Part shown: positions 11,476 to 24,300 of the stretch, piece by piece
How the letters are laid out: every line of letters begins with the position of its first letter
How positions within the stretch are numbered: position 1 is the first letter of the stretch
Made by a program: the position numbers and the translations under genes
Notes under the pieces: generated by a model
Database searches by the model: none
What the model saw: the letters and a program-made list of their open reading frames with translations, nothing else
What the model was told of the DNA's origin: nothing
DNA from: Hydractinia symbiolongicarpus
Lineage: Eukaryota; Cnidaria; Hydrozoa; Anthoathecata; Hydractiniidae
DNA: 64,000 nt
Assembly: GCF_029227915.1 (NCBI RefSeq)
Contig: NC_079884.1
Coordinates: 10,354,001-10,418,000 of the forward strand
Direction: 5' to 3'

Positions 11476-11719
11476 AAGTGATCTTTTTTCAGAGTTGACA
11501 ATCGATTTAAATATTTCGTGCAAAAACTCTGTATGGTTCCCTTCAGGTCTTTTATTGTTGGCAGATAGGGGCCACAGTAGTCATCAGATCAATACTGAAG
11601 ATACTAGACTATTTCTTATAGTAATACCACAAGTCCACACATCAATGCAACAAATAATAATAAGAAGCAATCAAACAAAATTAAGAACAAATTACTGAAG
11701 AGATTTAAAAAAGTACTTA

Positions 11720-12385
11720 CTAATTTTAAAGCAAGTCCAGGTCGTTTACTTAGTGATAGAACTAGCATAAATGTTGGGGTACATCAGGGTTTTGTATACT
11801 TAGTCCTTTGTTTGTTTTAGTCTTAGAAGCATGTCAATGGAGTTAAGTAAGGGTGTATTCAGATGATTTAGTTCCCATAGTGGAAGCAATGGAAGAATTA
11901 GTTGAAAAATTTAAAAAGGGGAAGAAAGGACTAGAAAAGAAAGGTCTGAGAGTGAATGCAGCAAAGTCTAAAGTTATGAGTAGTTCAAGCCAAGTGTGGA
12001 CTTGAAATTGGAAAGTGACCTTGTGGAGCTTGCAGGAAATGGGGTTGGTAGCAACTTAAATTATTGTCCAACTTGCAAGCATTAGGTATATACATAGAGA
12101 AGTGCAGTGTAATTACCGTTAACAGCTGATATTCAGATGTATGTAAGTGTCGCAAATGTGAGTAGACAACAACCTCTTTTCTAGCTTAAATGATGTACAA
12201 CAGTGGCTCATTAAAGAAAGTTGAGAACTTCTGTTATTTAAGTGATATGTTAGAGGGTGTTGGAAGAAATACTTGCACGGTAAGTTCTGCTCGGAAAAAG
12301 TTCAGAGAGTTATTTCCTTTGTTGACTAACAGAGTCTTGTAACTTGAGGTAAAAGGTAGGTTGTATAAGAAGTGTTATGTTGTAC
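11720..12385 (+). pseudogene. decayed LINE reverse transcriptase fragment
   Basis: Translated piecewise, the plus strand shows RT motifs: INVGVHQGFV near 11775, a YSDD active-site box near 11857, then a helix-rich stretch ending in LRVNAAKSKVM, and further on FCYLSDMLEGVG and ARKKFRELFPLLTNRVL. The order matches the end of RT and the thumb of jockey/CR1-type non-LTR elements. Several stops and frameshifts and no endonuclease mark it as dead and 5'-truncated. Confidence 0.75.
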
Positions 12386-13350
12386 AGTACAGTGGCGTAT
12401 CCAGAGTGTTTTAGACACCGGTATACCAGTTTGGGTGTAGCAAAATTATTGAAAGGTGGTTGAAAAAAGGTTTTCTTATTTAATCCATAAAAAAATATTT
12501 ACTGTAATCATTTAACGTCGTATAAGAAATCACATTAAGCCTGAATAAACTCTTCTTGGCATGTTAATGTCAACTTCTCTGGCCTCGTAATATGTATTTT
12601 GCTTTTGTTTCACCTTGTTCAATCTATTTCTATTTATATATGATGCTATTTGTGTTAAAGAAAACGCTCTTCTCCGTAGATTAAACCCAGTAAGAATACA
12701 TTAAGAACTAAAATTTACGGCGAAAAATGTTTTAAAAATGGCGAAAAAATTTTGGTGGAAAAACTTTCGGTCACAATTTTTTATTTTAGCGGAAAAATAT
12801 TTAAACAAGATTTATAAAGTCAAAAAATGTCAGGTAAGTCTTTTGAAAGAATTTTAACCAAATTTCAAAGTTTCAAAGGATTACATAAATGACACAAAAA
12901 AGGCTAAAAGCATTTAAAGTGTCATTCAAGATCTAAAACAGGGACTTAGCATCCAACGTTATAGATAGAGCCTCAGCCAAAAGTAAAAATAACGAAAATA
13001 ATAAGTTGCAGTTTACACTATGCAGATTACCCTATATATAATTTCGATATGCACTAGTCCTTTTTTAAAAAAAGTAGAAAAAACAAAATTTTCAGCATAT
13101 ACAAATTTTGGACAGAAAAATTTTTAGACAAGAAAAATCTGAAAGTTTTTTTGTTTGGAAATTTTTGTTTCTAATGTATATCACTTTTCTTTTTTTTTTT
13201 GTTAGTTAAGAGCTGTAGGAATACACTCTCCTTTGGAGGTTGTTGAACATGTTTTAATTTATTTCTTTATATACTTTTTATACACATTGTGAGATTGTGA
13301 TGTTTTTATTCATTTTCTTTATTTACTTTTTCTATACATTTCTTGAGAAT
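12386..13350. other. intergenic, no gene seen
   Basis: AT-rich sequence with many A and T runs. I see no coding exon, RNA gene or clear repeat boundary. Confidence 0.5.
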
Positions 13351-13355
13351 GTTAC

Positions 13356-13452
13356 TGAGAGATACCAGCAGGATACAAAAAGGCTATATACACTTCACTC
13401 TGGGCCTTATAAATATAGAACAGTCTGTATATATGCAGTCTCCAACACTACA
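13356..13452 (-). repeat. gypsy 3' LTR (97 bp)
   Basis: Begins TGTAGTGTTG and ends TCTCTCA on the minus strand, and matches 17307-17062 apart from insertions there. Confidence 0.85.
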
Positions 13453-13688
13453 TTATTCCCCTTTTTATTTTAAAGACTCTGGGAGATCTACTTTGTATTT
13501 TGTCCGCTTAGACGGCTTCGTTCTTTCACATGTAGATCTTCTAACTTGTTCCATCACAATTTCTTGATTGAGATTATGCCAATCTTCCTCTACTTCATAC
13601 TCCATGGTTTGCATACTTTCATCTTCACTGCTTACTGCATCTTTGTCCGCTTCTCTTTCACAGGTTAACGGTGGTATATCGCAGTCTG

Positions 13689-15290
13689 CTACAGATGTTG
13701 ATTTCGTGAATAGTTTCTGACTCCTTTCTTTCCCTGGGTGATTGGAAATTTTCTTAAAGAAAGTGCTATGCCGTGTGATGACATTTCCATCCCACTCTGC
13801 AGTGCCTCTGCCACCAACCTTTTTAATATTGCAATGTGGGGTTCAACAGTAGGGCGTATCGCTCTTCTTTTGTTGCTTTTGGCGATACATAACCCAATCA
13901 CCCACTTGTAGCTCACTTTCTGCAACATATGCTTTTCAGTCTGCATATTTTTCATCGAAGTTTGTTTGCCTCCTGCTTGGCTGTTATTTCAGTGTGGAAC
14001 TTTTGCCTTTCAGCGTGGCGTGCAGCAGGCAACGGGTTCTGTATTGTCTGCAATTGAATAAAACCTCTGCTGGACTGCGACCCATCACTGTATGTGGAGT
14101 GCCCCGGTATGCCTGCAGTAAGCGCTGTAATTCATGTCTCCAGTTCAGGTGTTCCTGCAAAGACTTTTGCAGGAGCTTCTTGAGATTGTGCATGAAGTTC
14201 TCTACCATGCCATTCGTCCATGGTGCCAAGGGTATTTACAGACAGTTTACAGTATTTACTATACGTTATCTGACCCTAGATATTCCGGAATTCCAAAAAG
14301 GGAAAAAATGTGATCCATGGCTGGCAGTATTGATTGTGCAGATGTGGCGTGAACGACCTCTACAACAGGGTACAGAGAATACATGTCTTGTACAACTAGT
14401 ATGTACTCATTACCATCCTCAACTGGCCCAAATAGGTAAGTGTCAAGTTTAATCCAGGGTTGTTCTGGTAGTGAAGAGGCTTTCATTGGTTCTTGTTGCT
14501 TCGTATCCGTTGCAGCTTGACACAGGTTGCAAAATGCTACAGATGCCTCCACCATAGCATCTATTCCTGGAAACCACATAGTGCTTTTGATGAGTTGTTT
14601 GCATTTCACTATGCCTTGATGGCCTTTATGCGCTAGTTGTACAGTTTTCTGTTGTAGCTGTGACGGTGTAATGATCCTGTCTCCTCGCAATATAATATCT
14701 GAATTGTCCACACTGATTTCTTTGAAGATAGCTTTGTAGGGTTGTAGCTCTTTTTACCTCTTGTCAATGTATCCTTCTCGTACAGCAATGGCAAGAGATT
14801 GAAGTGTTGGATCTTCCAACGTTGCCTGCACAATCATATCAGTGGTAATAGCTGAATCACTTCTCATGACAGCATTGGTGACTAAGTATAAAGGAAATAC
14901 ACTTTCTTGTTGGGAGGGAGCCTGCTTGTGCTGTGGATGGTGAGAAAGATAATCAGATGTGTTAACTGAACCAGGTTCGTGTATTAACTGGAAATTGTAG
15001 CCTTGTAGTTTTAGTTTATGCCTCAGAATACGTGCTGGCATGTCCTGCTTCGTTTGCTTATACAAGGCTAGTAAAAGTTGATGATCTGTACTGGCAGTAT
15101 ATTGGGGAAGCCCAAACAGATATATGTGGTTCTTTCTTGTTCCAAAAACGAGAGCAAGGCTTTCAATCTCTAGTTGTGAGTACTTCCTTTCGGTAGGTGT
15201 AGCAGCTCTACTGTCATAACAGATGGGCTTGAAGATGTTGTCTTGAGGATCTCTCTGGACAGGATAGAAGCAAGACCATCTGTTGCCCAA
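13689..15290 (-). pseudogene. gypsy pol remnant: RNase H and integrase
   Basis: From the 5' side: an RNase H-like domain (15290-14754; ERKYSQLEIESLALVFG, then a STDHQ box); an integrase HHCC finger (AHKGHQGIVKCKQLI, FCNLCQ) with the start of the catalytic core (14711-14259; PWIKLDTYLFGPVEDGNEYI, ending near SDNV); a segment with the last acidic residue (APWTNGMVENFMHNLKK, 14229-13984); and a C-terminal piece (13955-13689). Frameshifts separate the blocks, and the stretch between SDNV and APWTNG is shorter than expected, so the core is damaged. The RT active site is absent. Confidence 0.85.
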
Positions 15291-16874
15291 TATTCGTAAA
15301 ATGACCTTCCTTGTGGTCCTGGCTGTGCAATAAGCAAGTTGACTTTCTTGCTTTCACAAACTCTTGAAAAATGATTTTTCTTGCCACAGTTATTACATGT
15401 GGCACCTCTTGCTTTGCAACTTCCTTTGTGTGATGTCGTTTCTCCCCAATAACGACACAACTAAACCATTTTTGTTGATTTGTTGGCTGGCTTCTTTGGT
15501 GCCAGCTGCATACCTTGCTGATCAGCATAATGTGTCAATTTGTTAAGGTCAATATTCTCCGCTGATTGAGTGTTATGAGGTTCCATCGTGTTTGCCTTCA
15601 TGTAGATTGTGCCAGTTTCATCATTTGGTCGAAAGTCATATCATCTTGTATGACAGCTGTTTGCAATTTAAGAATCGGTGTGTGTACAGTACAGTCCAGA
15701 TGTAAGCGTACGCGTCTTATTAATTATCTTGTGAGTCTTGTAAGTCATTAACTTGCGCGTAATAAACAAAAGATTATTGAAGAAAAAATAGTTATTATAA
15801 CTGCGCGTAACTTTTGTTAAATAGTGTTAACATAACTATTCCCAATAGCATAATTGCAAATGTTATCAACTCTATCAATGCGACACGAAGAGCCAGTGTT
15901 TAATATTTTTATTAAACAAATGTTTTGTGTGGAAACTAAATAAACTAGCGAGAAGGCATTGTTGGTTGCGCGGGTTAAATAAAGCTTTTAAGCAATAGAA
16001 ATTATTATATTTTAACAAAGATTGAAACTTTAATTTTAATAGAAATGTTTTTTTAGATCGCATTTTAAAAGTTTTAAAACGAAAAACGGCAATAGAATTG
16101 TTTTTTTAGATCGCATTTTGAAAGTAAGAGCTTGTGTTTTTTAAATACATCAGATTAAAATCGCGTTACTATAATTAGTTTTGTTGTTAAAAAAAATTAA
16201 AATTCAATGACCTTCGCGTTTAATTTATTCTCGCGCAGAGTATTGTTTTTAAACAATGTTTCTTGCTATGCTTTTGCTTTTAATACGAAGCAATTATTTT
16301 CGCGCAATTTGAAAGGAACTTGCTATCCTATTGTTTTTTTTAATGAAAGCAATTATTTTTGCAAGTTGAGCGTACGCGTACGCTTACATCTGGACTGTAC
16401 TGTAGAGTAACCACCAACTTAATTGCTTCCTTCATGTTCATTTGATCAAACTCACAGTCTCTAGCTTTAGTCTTTAAACGAGTAACCCATTGATCATGAG
16501 TTTCTTGAGTTGATAGTGGTCTCATGCAGAAAAATTTGTATCTTTCTGCAGTGAGATTCTTTGAACCTTTGAAATGCTCTTCGATCTTCCTCTTTGCCTT
16601 AGTGTATGTCGTTCCTGTATCTTTGAGGGTGTTGTAAGGCTCCCGCAACTGATAGCCGCTCAAGGCTTAGAGCGCTGCTTTTTTTTAACTTCTGGTGAGA
16701 CAGCCAATCTTCTGTTGGTACTGTATCTAGTCCTTCAAAAATAAAACAATATTCCAAATTTTGTATGTTTGAAGTAGTTTCTTTTGGATCTTGTAGTTGA
16801 AATTCTTGCACACACGAGCGAAGATTCGCTAAGGCATGCGCCATATTTGTTTGCCAAAGTCGTAGCCGTAGCAC
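15291..16874 (-). pseudogene. gypsy gag remnant with zinc knuckle, split by a MITE
   Basis: The minus strand from 16874 reads a gag-like protein (for example TYTKAKRKIEEHFKGSKN and QETHDQWVTRLKTKARDCEF). It is interrupted by the MITE at 16402-15687 and resumes with LKLQTAVIQDDMTFDQMMKL. A C-x2-C-x4-H-x4-C zinc knuckle (CNNCGKKNHFSRVC) lies near 15400. Reading frames shift at least twice. Confidence 0.8.
15687..16402. mobile_element. Tc1/mariner-like MITE in gypsy gag
   Basis: 716 bp bounded by perfect inverted termini of about 25 bp starting CAGTACAGTCCAGATGTAAG, and flanked by TA on both sides. No transposase is encoded. Its interior repeats the motif TTTTTAGATCGCATTTT, which is shared with the relic at 27110-27725. 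Confidence 0.9.
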
Positions 16875-17048
16875 AAATTAAATAAAAAATGGTGGAGGCG
16901 ACTCATGGCGAGGGACGCAGCTTGAGCGTAACAGTTTCCTTCCAAACAGTACAAGAATTCAAGTATATACAAAGTTGAAAACGTATCTGTACTTATCTGA
17001 CAATGTTTCTGAAATGTTGTGGTAAATTTTCTTTTTATAAAATCCAAT

Positions 17049-17059
17049 CCTCGTCGCCA
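17049..17059 (-). other. gypsy primer-binding site
   Basis: TGGCGACGAGG, two bases after the 5' LTR on the minus strand, has the TGG start needed to pair with a tRNA CCA end. The tRNA species is not assigned. Confidence 0.6.
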
Positions 17060-17061
17060 AA

Positions 17062-17307
17062 TGAGAGAAACCAGCAGGACAAGAAATAACACATGTGTCT
17101 CGTAATATAGTTAAACTAGTCATTAGCCCATGGAAAATCCACGGGTTCGCCCGTCGCAGCTAAGCTACCATTTTGCGTGACAGACAGACGGACGGACAGA
17201 CGTATACTGGCATTATAATATAGATACAAAGGCTATATACACTTCACTCTGTGCCTTATATATACAAATATAGAACAGTCTATATATATGCAGTCTTCGA
17301 CACTACA
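17062..17307 (-). repeat. gypsy 5' LTR, interrupted
   Basis: Same ends as the 97-bp 3' LTR but enlarged by the mini-Helitron at 17116-17224 and about 35 bp that resemble an inner part of the Helitron family (ACATGTGTCTCG), perhaps a second truncated copy. Confidence 0.8.
17116..17224 (-). mobile_element. mini-Helitron, 109 bp
   Basis: On the minus strand it begins TCTATATTATAATGCC and ends with a short hairpin (CCGTGGATTTTCCATGG) followed by CTAG, inserted between A and T. These are the hallmarks of a Helitron. A sister copy lies at 37771-37917. Confidence 0.8.
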
Positions 17308-17312
17308 GTTAC

Positions 17313-17742
17313 ATTTTAATTTATTTGTTTTATTTACATTTCTATACACTTTACAAAAGAATGTGTACTTTAAAGAAGTATTCTTTTCATAATATAAGAA
17401 AACATCTGTCTGGGAAAAGAAAAAAACTTTACATGTTTAACACATGCATTAAATTAAAAGCATGTCCAAATTTGGTCATTGATTCTAAATTAAGGCACAA
17501 GCATGTAGCAGTTTATTATTAGTGGTAGGTTACACTGCTGAGACAAAGCAATAAATTATTAGAAATTACCTTGTAAGTTACTTTTAAATATATCTTTTAA
17601 ACTTCTTTTTATATCATTCATGTTATACTAATTGAAACATGACATTTTAGTACTTAAAAACTTGTAAACATAAGTCATTTAGAAACTTGAAAATCATTTA
17701 ATGAGCTCTTTATTTCTGTTCTCTCACAAGATCTGGTAGGCA
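17313..17742. other. intergenic, no gene seen
   Basis: AT-rich spacer between the gypsy and BEL elements. A 65-codon ORF (17325-17522) has no recognisable motif. Confidence 0.5.
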
Positions 17743-17747
17743 CTATT

Positions 17748-18297
17748 TGTTGAGTCAGCTCTATGTTAAAATTTGTCTTTATGTTTTGTCTGCCATGTTT
17801 GTTCTGTAATTTATTTAACTATTGTGTTGTCAAGTGTAGTTACCCAAGTGTATTTAGTGTAAACATTTAATCACCTGTTTGTGTCCTTGTGTTAATTAAA
17901 TGTCAATTTGTGCAATGTTATAAAATTTAATTGTAAAGTATACCCTATAGGGAATTTATATTTATTTATTTAAAAGCAGATTTTTCAGTTCACTTGTTCA
18001 CTTGAAGTCACTGAGGTGATCACATCTTTTTCAATGTCAAGAAAAGTTTAAATAATCTTTCACAAATTCAATTTTTTTTCAGCAAGTCTATTTAAATTCT
18101 AATCAAGTTTATTTTTCAAAGCTCTCACACTTGGCAAGCTGGTAAGCATTATATAGTTTATTATATTTGTTATATTTCCTTAGTCATTTTTTTGAATATT
18201 CACTAGATACATTTTTCTTATATATTGTAGTTTGAACACGTCGTTACAAGCATCAAGAGTGTGAGCGAAACTTGTCTTTTTTTTGGTTAACCCTACA
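17748..18297 (+). repeat. BEL 5' LTR (550 bp)
   Basis: Starts TGTTGAGTCAG and ends ACCCTACA. Its second half contains a plausible donor (CTG|GTAAGC) and acceptor (ATATTGTAG|TTTG), so the leader may be spliced. Confidence 0.95.
17919..17926 (+). promoter_or_regulatory. candidate TATA box in BEL LTR
   Basis: TATAAAAT near the middle of the LTR. Position and sequence suit an LTR promoter, but AT-rich DNA makes chance matches common. Confidence 0.35.
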
Positions 18298-18323
18298 TTC
18301 AAACAGCAGGCGATTGTTTGTTA

Positions 18324-21300
18324 ATGAGGCGTAGTGAAAGGATCGCCGATAAAGTTCGTATTGACTACAAATCATTACATGCTACTGGAGCTATAAATCA
18401 AATTTCTTCTCAAGTTCAAGATACTCCAGTAGATGGAAAAATTGTAGTAATGGCATCCGAAGACACTAGTATCAGCAAAAACTCAGACCCAGTTATTCAA
18501 CTATCAATCGATGAATCAATACTAGCTGATGACATTGACGATTTTGTGGATGAAAACCAGTCAGGATATTATGGCAAATCAATTGAAGATATAGATTCGA
18601 ATATCAAGCAAATGGAAAATTTACGCACCCAGTATAGGCGAAAACACAGGGAGCTATCAGCAAACTTAAAGGAACTTTACGAAGGAACGTATGGTAAATC
18701 ATATACTCTCAAAATCGAAAGCATGAAGAGTTTCGTTATGATGAAGAGAGAGCGTCGACAGAGATTACGAGAAAGACAAAATCTTGGCGACATAGAATCA
18801 TCAGAAAGAAAAATGAAATTCCTTGTCAATGAAATCATTCAGTTAATTTCGTATTTACAGGAATCTTTCACATCATCCCTGTCCACCTTGGATGATAAGG
18901 AAATCAAAAAGAGAAAAGAGGATTTGCCGGAGCAGTTAAGCCAGATGGAAACATTAAGAAAATCCTTTAAAGAAATGATCGAAACCGCGAAAGGGAAGGA
19001 TGAAGGTAATTTAGATGATCTAAATAAAAGGTATGACAAACTTGTTGATCTCAAAAACTGTTACATCAAAACCCTTGATCAGGAATATCAGGATAGGGAA
19101 CTTTCACAAGTGGAGAAGTTTAACTCATCAACTTTGAATATAAAATTACCTATATTTAAAGGTTATGGCAGTGTTTGTGATATATATACATTTCAAACTG
19201 ACTTCGAAAAATTGTACCTAAGATCCACACCTAATGCTGTTCTACCAGATCTTCTGAAGAATAATTTTTTAGAACACCCAGCGTTGACACTGGTGAGAAA
19301 TGTAAGTAATATCAATGAGATCTGGAGGAGACTTAAAGATGCATATGGAGATCAGAAAACGCTATTATCAAAGAAATTGGCAGAGTTGAATAAAACTGAA
19401 CTGAAGCACAAGGATCCAGAAAAGGTGGTTGAAGGACTTAGCCACATTGTCAACATCATGAAGGATCTGATACACTTAGCGAAGTGTCACAGAATTGAAA
19501 ATGAGTTATTCTATGGTGATGGTCTGGAAAGGATCTATAAATTGATCGGTGATAACAGAGTGACAAGGTGGTTGGCTGCTAGTTGTGATGATGATTCAGT
19601 AGGAGAAAGTAAGTGGCATAAACTCATCACATTCTTGGAAAAAGAAATCAAAGTTTATCAACAGAAAGCCCTACTTCAAAATACCACACTAGAACCAAGA
19701 AAAGTTCCATCAAAATATGGTAACCGACAGTCGCATTATACTGGAAAGAATGATCAAGATCTCACCGATTTTAATGAGGTACCAAATTCTTGTTTTATCT
19801 GTAATCAACCTGATCATGTGATGACCAATGGTCCCGGAGGCACAAAAATTATACAGTATTTTGTTTGTGAACGCTTTGTCAATATGTCACCAGCTGAACG
19901 ATTTTCAGTGCTGAGATCTAAAGGCCTCTGTTTTCAGTGTCTTTTTCCAGGTGCAACAATGAATAGAGGCAAACACAAAGAAGGTCATTGTCAAAGGGAC
20001 TTTATTTGTAAGCATCCTTCACATGATAAGTACCCAAGAAAGAAACATATTCTTGTGTGTGAAGAACACAAGGACAACGAAGAAAATCAAGACGTACTCG
20101 ACATCTACAAAACCAGATGTATTTTGAGACGATATCAAGTTGAATTACCTTCTTATGCAAAGGATATCAAATTGTCACACCATGTTGAAGCAACCAAAAG
20201 CTCTAGCTATAAATCAACGTTAATCAACGAAAAGGAAGACAATAAAGCAATCTATATGCTACAAACAATCGAGATTGATAATCACCAATACTCGATGTTC
20301 TACGATACAGGATGTGGTGATTTTATAAGCAGACTCAATGCTGTTCATAAGCTTGGGCAACGTGCAGTTCAAGAGTGTACTGGACCGATAACCCTTGGTG
20401 GAGTCGGAGGTATCACGACAAAAACACCTCATGGAATATATAGTGTCAGACTGCCACTTGCTAATGGAGGAGATGCTGTGATGTCAGGATTATGCATGGA
20501 ACAAGTAACAGCAACGTTCCCAAAATACCCACTTGGTGGAAGAGTAGAGTCTGATATTAAAGAATCATACCATCAATCAGGAAATGATGTAAGAAACTTA
20601 CCTTCTTTGTTACCATTCGTCGGTGGAGAAACAGACTTCATGCTGGGAGTGAAATACCTACGATACTTTCCTGAAGCAGTATACCAGATGCCATCCGGGT
20701 TAACAATTTATAAATCACATTTTAAAAATACTGATGGTAGTTATGGTGTGATTGGAGGGGCGCATGAAGTATTCACCCAAATTGAAAGGTATCACCATTT
20801 ATCTTATTGCAAATCCTTTCTATCAAATCAACATTGTCTTTTTAAGAACGGGTATCAAGTAAACCCAGATGTTTCCCTGTTAGGATATAAAAATGATTTA
20901 TTTGACATTTCAGTAAATGACGTTAATAACTTTGACTTTGAGAATAATCACCACACGTTTGTATCAAAAAACATCAAATCTTTTAATCAAGTGGAAGCTG
21001 CAGGGAGCGAAATAAATTACAGATGCATCAAATGTCGTACGTGTTCAACTTGCAAAAACCATGACCAAAATGAATCGTTGTCAATCAAGGAGGAAATAGA
21101 ACAAGAGGTTATTAATAAATCTGTGCATGTTGATATCAAGAACTGCATTACGATCGCTAACCTTCCATTCATGCGAGACCCAAGTATCAATTTAAGTCCG
21201 AATCGACACAAAGCTCTGAACGTATACTTCCAACAACTGAAACGATTGGAGAAAAATCAAGCAGATAAAGAATCAATTATAAAATCAGAGGCCAAACTTC

Positions 21301-24300
21301 ACTCACTTGGTTTTGTTGAATATGTTAAAAATCTACCAGCCAATATTCAAACATCACTTGCTAAAAATCAAATGAAAAACTACATTCCTTGGAGGGTGGC
21401 ATGGAAAGATAATTCAACAACAACACCATGTCGCATTGTATACGATGCATCACAACCAACATCAACTGGATTCAGCCTTAACAGTATCCTTGCCAAAGGT
21501 CGAAATAACATGAACAATCTTGTCGAAATCTTCATTCGATGGAGAATACACAAAGTTGGATTCCACACAGATATACAAAAAATGTATAATGCTGTCAAAC
21601 TTCGTGAAGAGGACTGGTGCTATCAACGATACTTGTGGCAACAGCAGTTAGATCCAAATAAACCGCAGGAGGAAAAAGTTATCAAGACAATCATCTATGG
21701 TGTAAAATCATCTGGAAATCAGGCAGAACGTGGTCTACGAGAAACTGCCAAATTATTTCAAGAACCATACCCGGAGGTATATGAAACCGTCTGCAAAGAC
21801 ATATACGTTGATGACTGTATGTCAGGCTGTCCAACAATGGATCAAACGTTACAAAGAGTAGATGAACTGGAACTAGTTCTAAATCGTGGTGGATTCACAC
21901 TCAAAGGTGTCACAATATCTGGGAAGAAGCCACAAGAAAATTTATCAAGTGATGGACTCACGCTGTGTGTGGCTGGTCTTCTTTGGTATCCAAAGGTAGA
22001 TGAAATTTCCCTCGATATCAAAGATCTTAACTTTGCAAAGAAACATCGTGGTCGCAAAGTGAAGCAGATCACACAAATACCAGAGCAACTCACCAGACGG
22101 AATTGCGCATCGAAGGTGGCAGAAATCTTTGACATCTCAGGAATGTTAACTCCAATTACTGCCACGATGAAAATGGATCTGCACGAACTTGTGAAACGCT
22201 TCTTGGATTGGGATGACATAATTCCCGATTCCTTGAGATCAATTTGGATATCACACTTTCAAATGATGGATGAAATAAAAAACATCCGATTTCAACGAGC
22301 AGTTGTTCCAGATGATGCGGAAAGCCTTGACGCATCCACATTAGATTTTGGAGATGCCAGCCAATCACTGGTTTGTGTTGCCATCTACATTCGATTCAAA
22401 AGAAAAAGTAAAGGATTTTCTTCTCAACTCATTTTTGCAAAATCTCGCTTAATTCCAGACGGTATGTCACAGCCTCGAGCAGAGTTATTCGCAGCTATTG
22501 TCAACACACATTGTGGTGAAGTGGTAAGAAGATCTCTTCATAAGATCCACAAGAAAGCCATCAAATTCACAGATAGCCAAATTGTCCTGTACTGGTTAGC
22601 GAATGAAAATCGAGCTCTAAAGCAATACGTAAGAAATCGAGTTATAGAAATTCAAAGATTCACATCTATTGATCAATGGAGATATGTCAGATCAGAAGAT
22701 ATGATTGCAGATATTGGTACCCGAAGATGTATTTCCATTAGCAATGTTCTAACTGAATCTGTTTGGTGTAGAGGTTTCGAGTGGATGAGAGGTGAAGAGT
22801 CCAATTTTCCAATGATGGATGCTAAGGAAATTGTTCTAAATAACCAAAATCTTCAATTGATTAAACGTGAAACTCCACCAAAATACGAACCAGAGCCACA
22901 AACCACATACCTAGCTCTTGATTCTACCATCACAAAAGAAATATCTGACAGATATCAATTTTCGAAATACCTTATCGATCCCAACAGACATCGCTGGAAA
23001 GTAGTGGTAAGAATCCTCGCCATTGTTTTTAGATTTATACGAAATTGTCGTATAAAAAATTTAAACAAGATTTCATCAAATCAATCATCAAAAATCAAAA
23101 ATATCGTTGTGCTGTCAGATGTGGAGATAAAAGACGCAGAAAACTATTTCCACAAGAAGGCAACAATGGAAATTAAACAATTCCTGAAGTCAAATCAATA
23201 TGAAAAAATCAGTCACGAAAAGGATGGAATTCTCCTTTACTCTGGAAGGATTCTTCCGACAGATGAAGTTACGATTGTTGGACAAGCAACAAAAGTTATG
23301 AAGGACCTGTCATCAACAACATTTTGTGTCCCAGTGGTCGACCGACATTCACCGATAGCATACAGTGTTGTAAACGATATTCACTGGCATGACAAAACTG
23401 TACGTCATTCAGGGGTCGAGACAACATGGAGATATGTATTAAAGCAGATTTACATCATTGAAGGAAGATCATTGGTAAAAAAGGTGAAAGCTGCTTGCGC
23501 AAGATGCAGGTACTTGGAGAAAAGGACATTGGAAGTGGTAATGGGACCTGTATCAAAACACAATCTAACTATTGCACCTGTGTTTTATATTACGCAGCTT
23601 GATCTTTCAGGTCCATTTCTTTCATACTCGATGCATCATCGACGAACCACTGTCAAAATATGGTTGATAGTTTTTTGCTGTACAACAACATCAACGGTTA
23701 ATATCAAGGTGATGGAAGATTACAGCACTTCTGCATTTCTACAAGCCTTCACAAGATTTGCATGTGAAGTCGGTTATCCAAAAGTACTCCTTCCAGATGA
23801 AGGCAGTCAGTTAGTGAAAGGTTGCGAATCAATGCGATTGGATTTTGTCAACATTAAATATCAACTTCATCAAAACGAGGCAGTCGAATTTAAAGTATGC
23901 CCTGTTGGTGCTCATAGCATGCATGGTAAAGTCGAACGTAAGATTCGTCAAATAAAAGTTTCACTTGAGAAGAATTTACATAATTCAAGATTGTCGATTA
24001 TTCAATGGGAAACAATAGCATCGTCCATCGCCAACAGTATTAACAACCTACCTTTGGCTCTTGGAAACAACAAATCCAATTTTGAAGCCATGGATCTGAT
24101 AACCCCTAATCGTTTAAGATTAGGTCGAAATAACGAACAAAGTCCGATTGGAAGTATGAAAGTAGTTAACGATTACGATAAAATTCTGAGAACGAATAAG
24201 AAAATATTCGATACATGGTATGAGAATTGGTTAATTTCGCATGTTCCCAAATTAATGGATCATCCGAAATGGTTCAGATCGGATGTGGATGTTCAAGAAG

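Larger units (their letters stand above)
13356..17307 (-). mobile_element. broken Ty3/gypsy element with nested insertions
   Basis: On the minus strand the order is: 5' LTR (17307-17062), primer site, gag, zinc knuckle, RNase H, integrase, polypurine tract (AAAAAGGGGAA) and 3' LTR (13452-13356). Direct repeats GTTAC at 13351-13355 and 17308-17312 are the 5-bp target duplication, so both ends are intact. The protease and most of the RT are deleted between the zinc knuckle and RNase H, and the rest has frameshifts. A MITE (15687-16402) interrupts gag and a mini-Helitron (17116-17224) interrupts the 5' LTR. Confidence 0.9.

Noticed and set aside
13994-14452. 152-codon plus-strand ORF over the gypsy integrase
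   Set aside because: The opposite strand carries clear integrase motifs; this frame has none.
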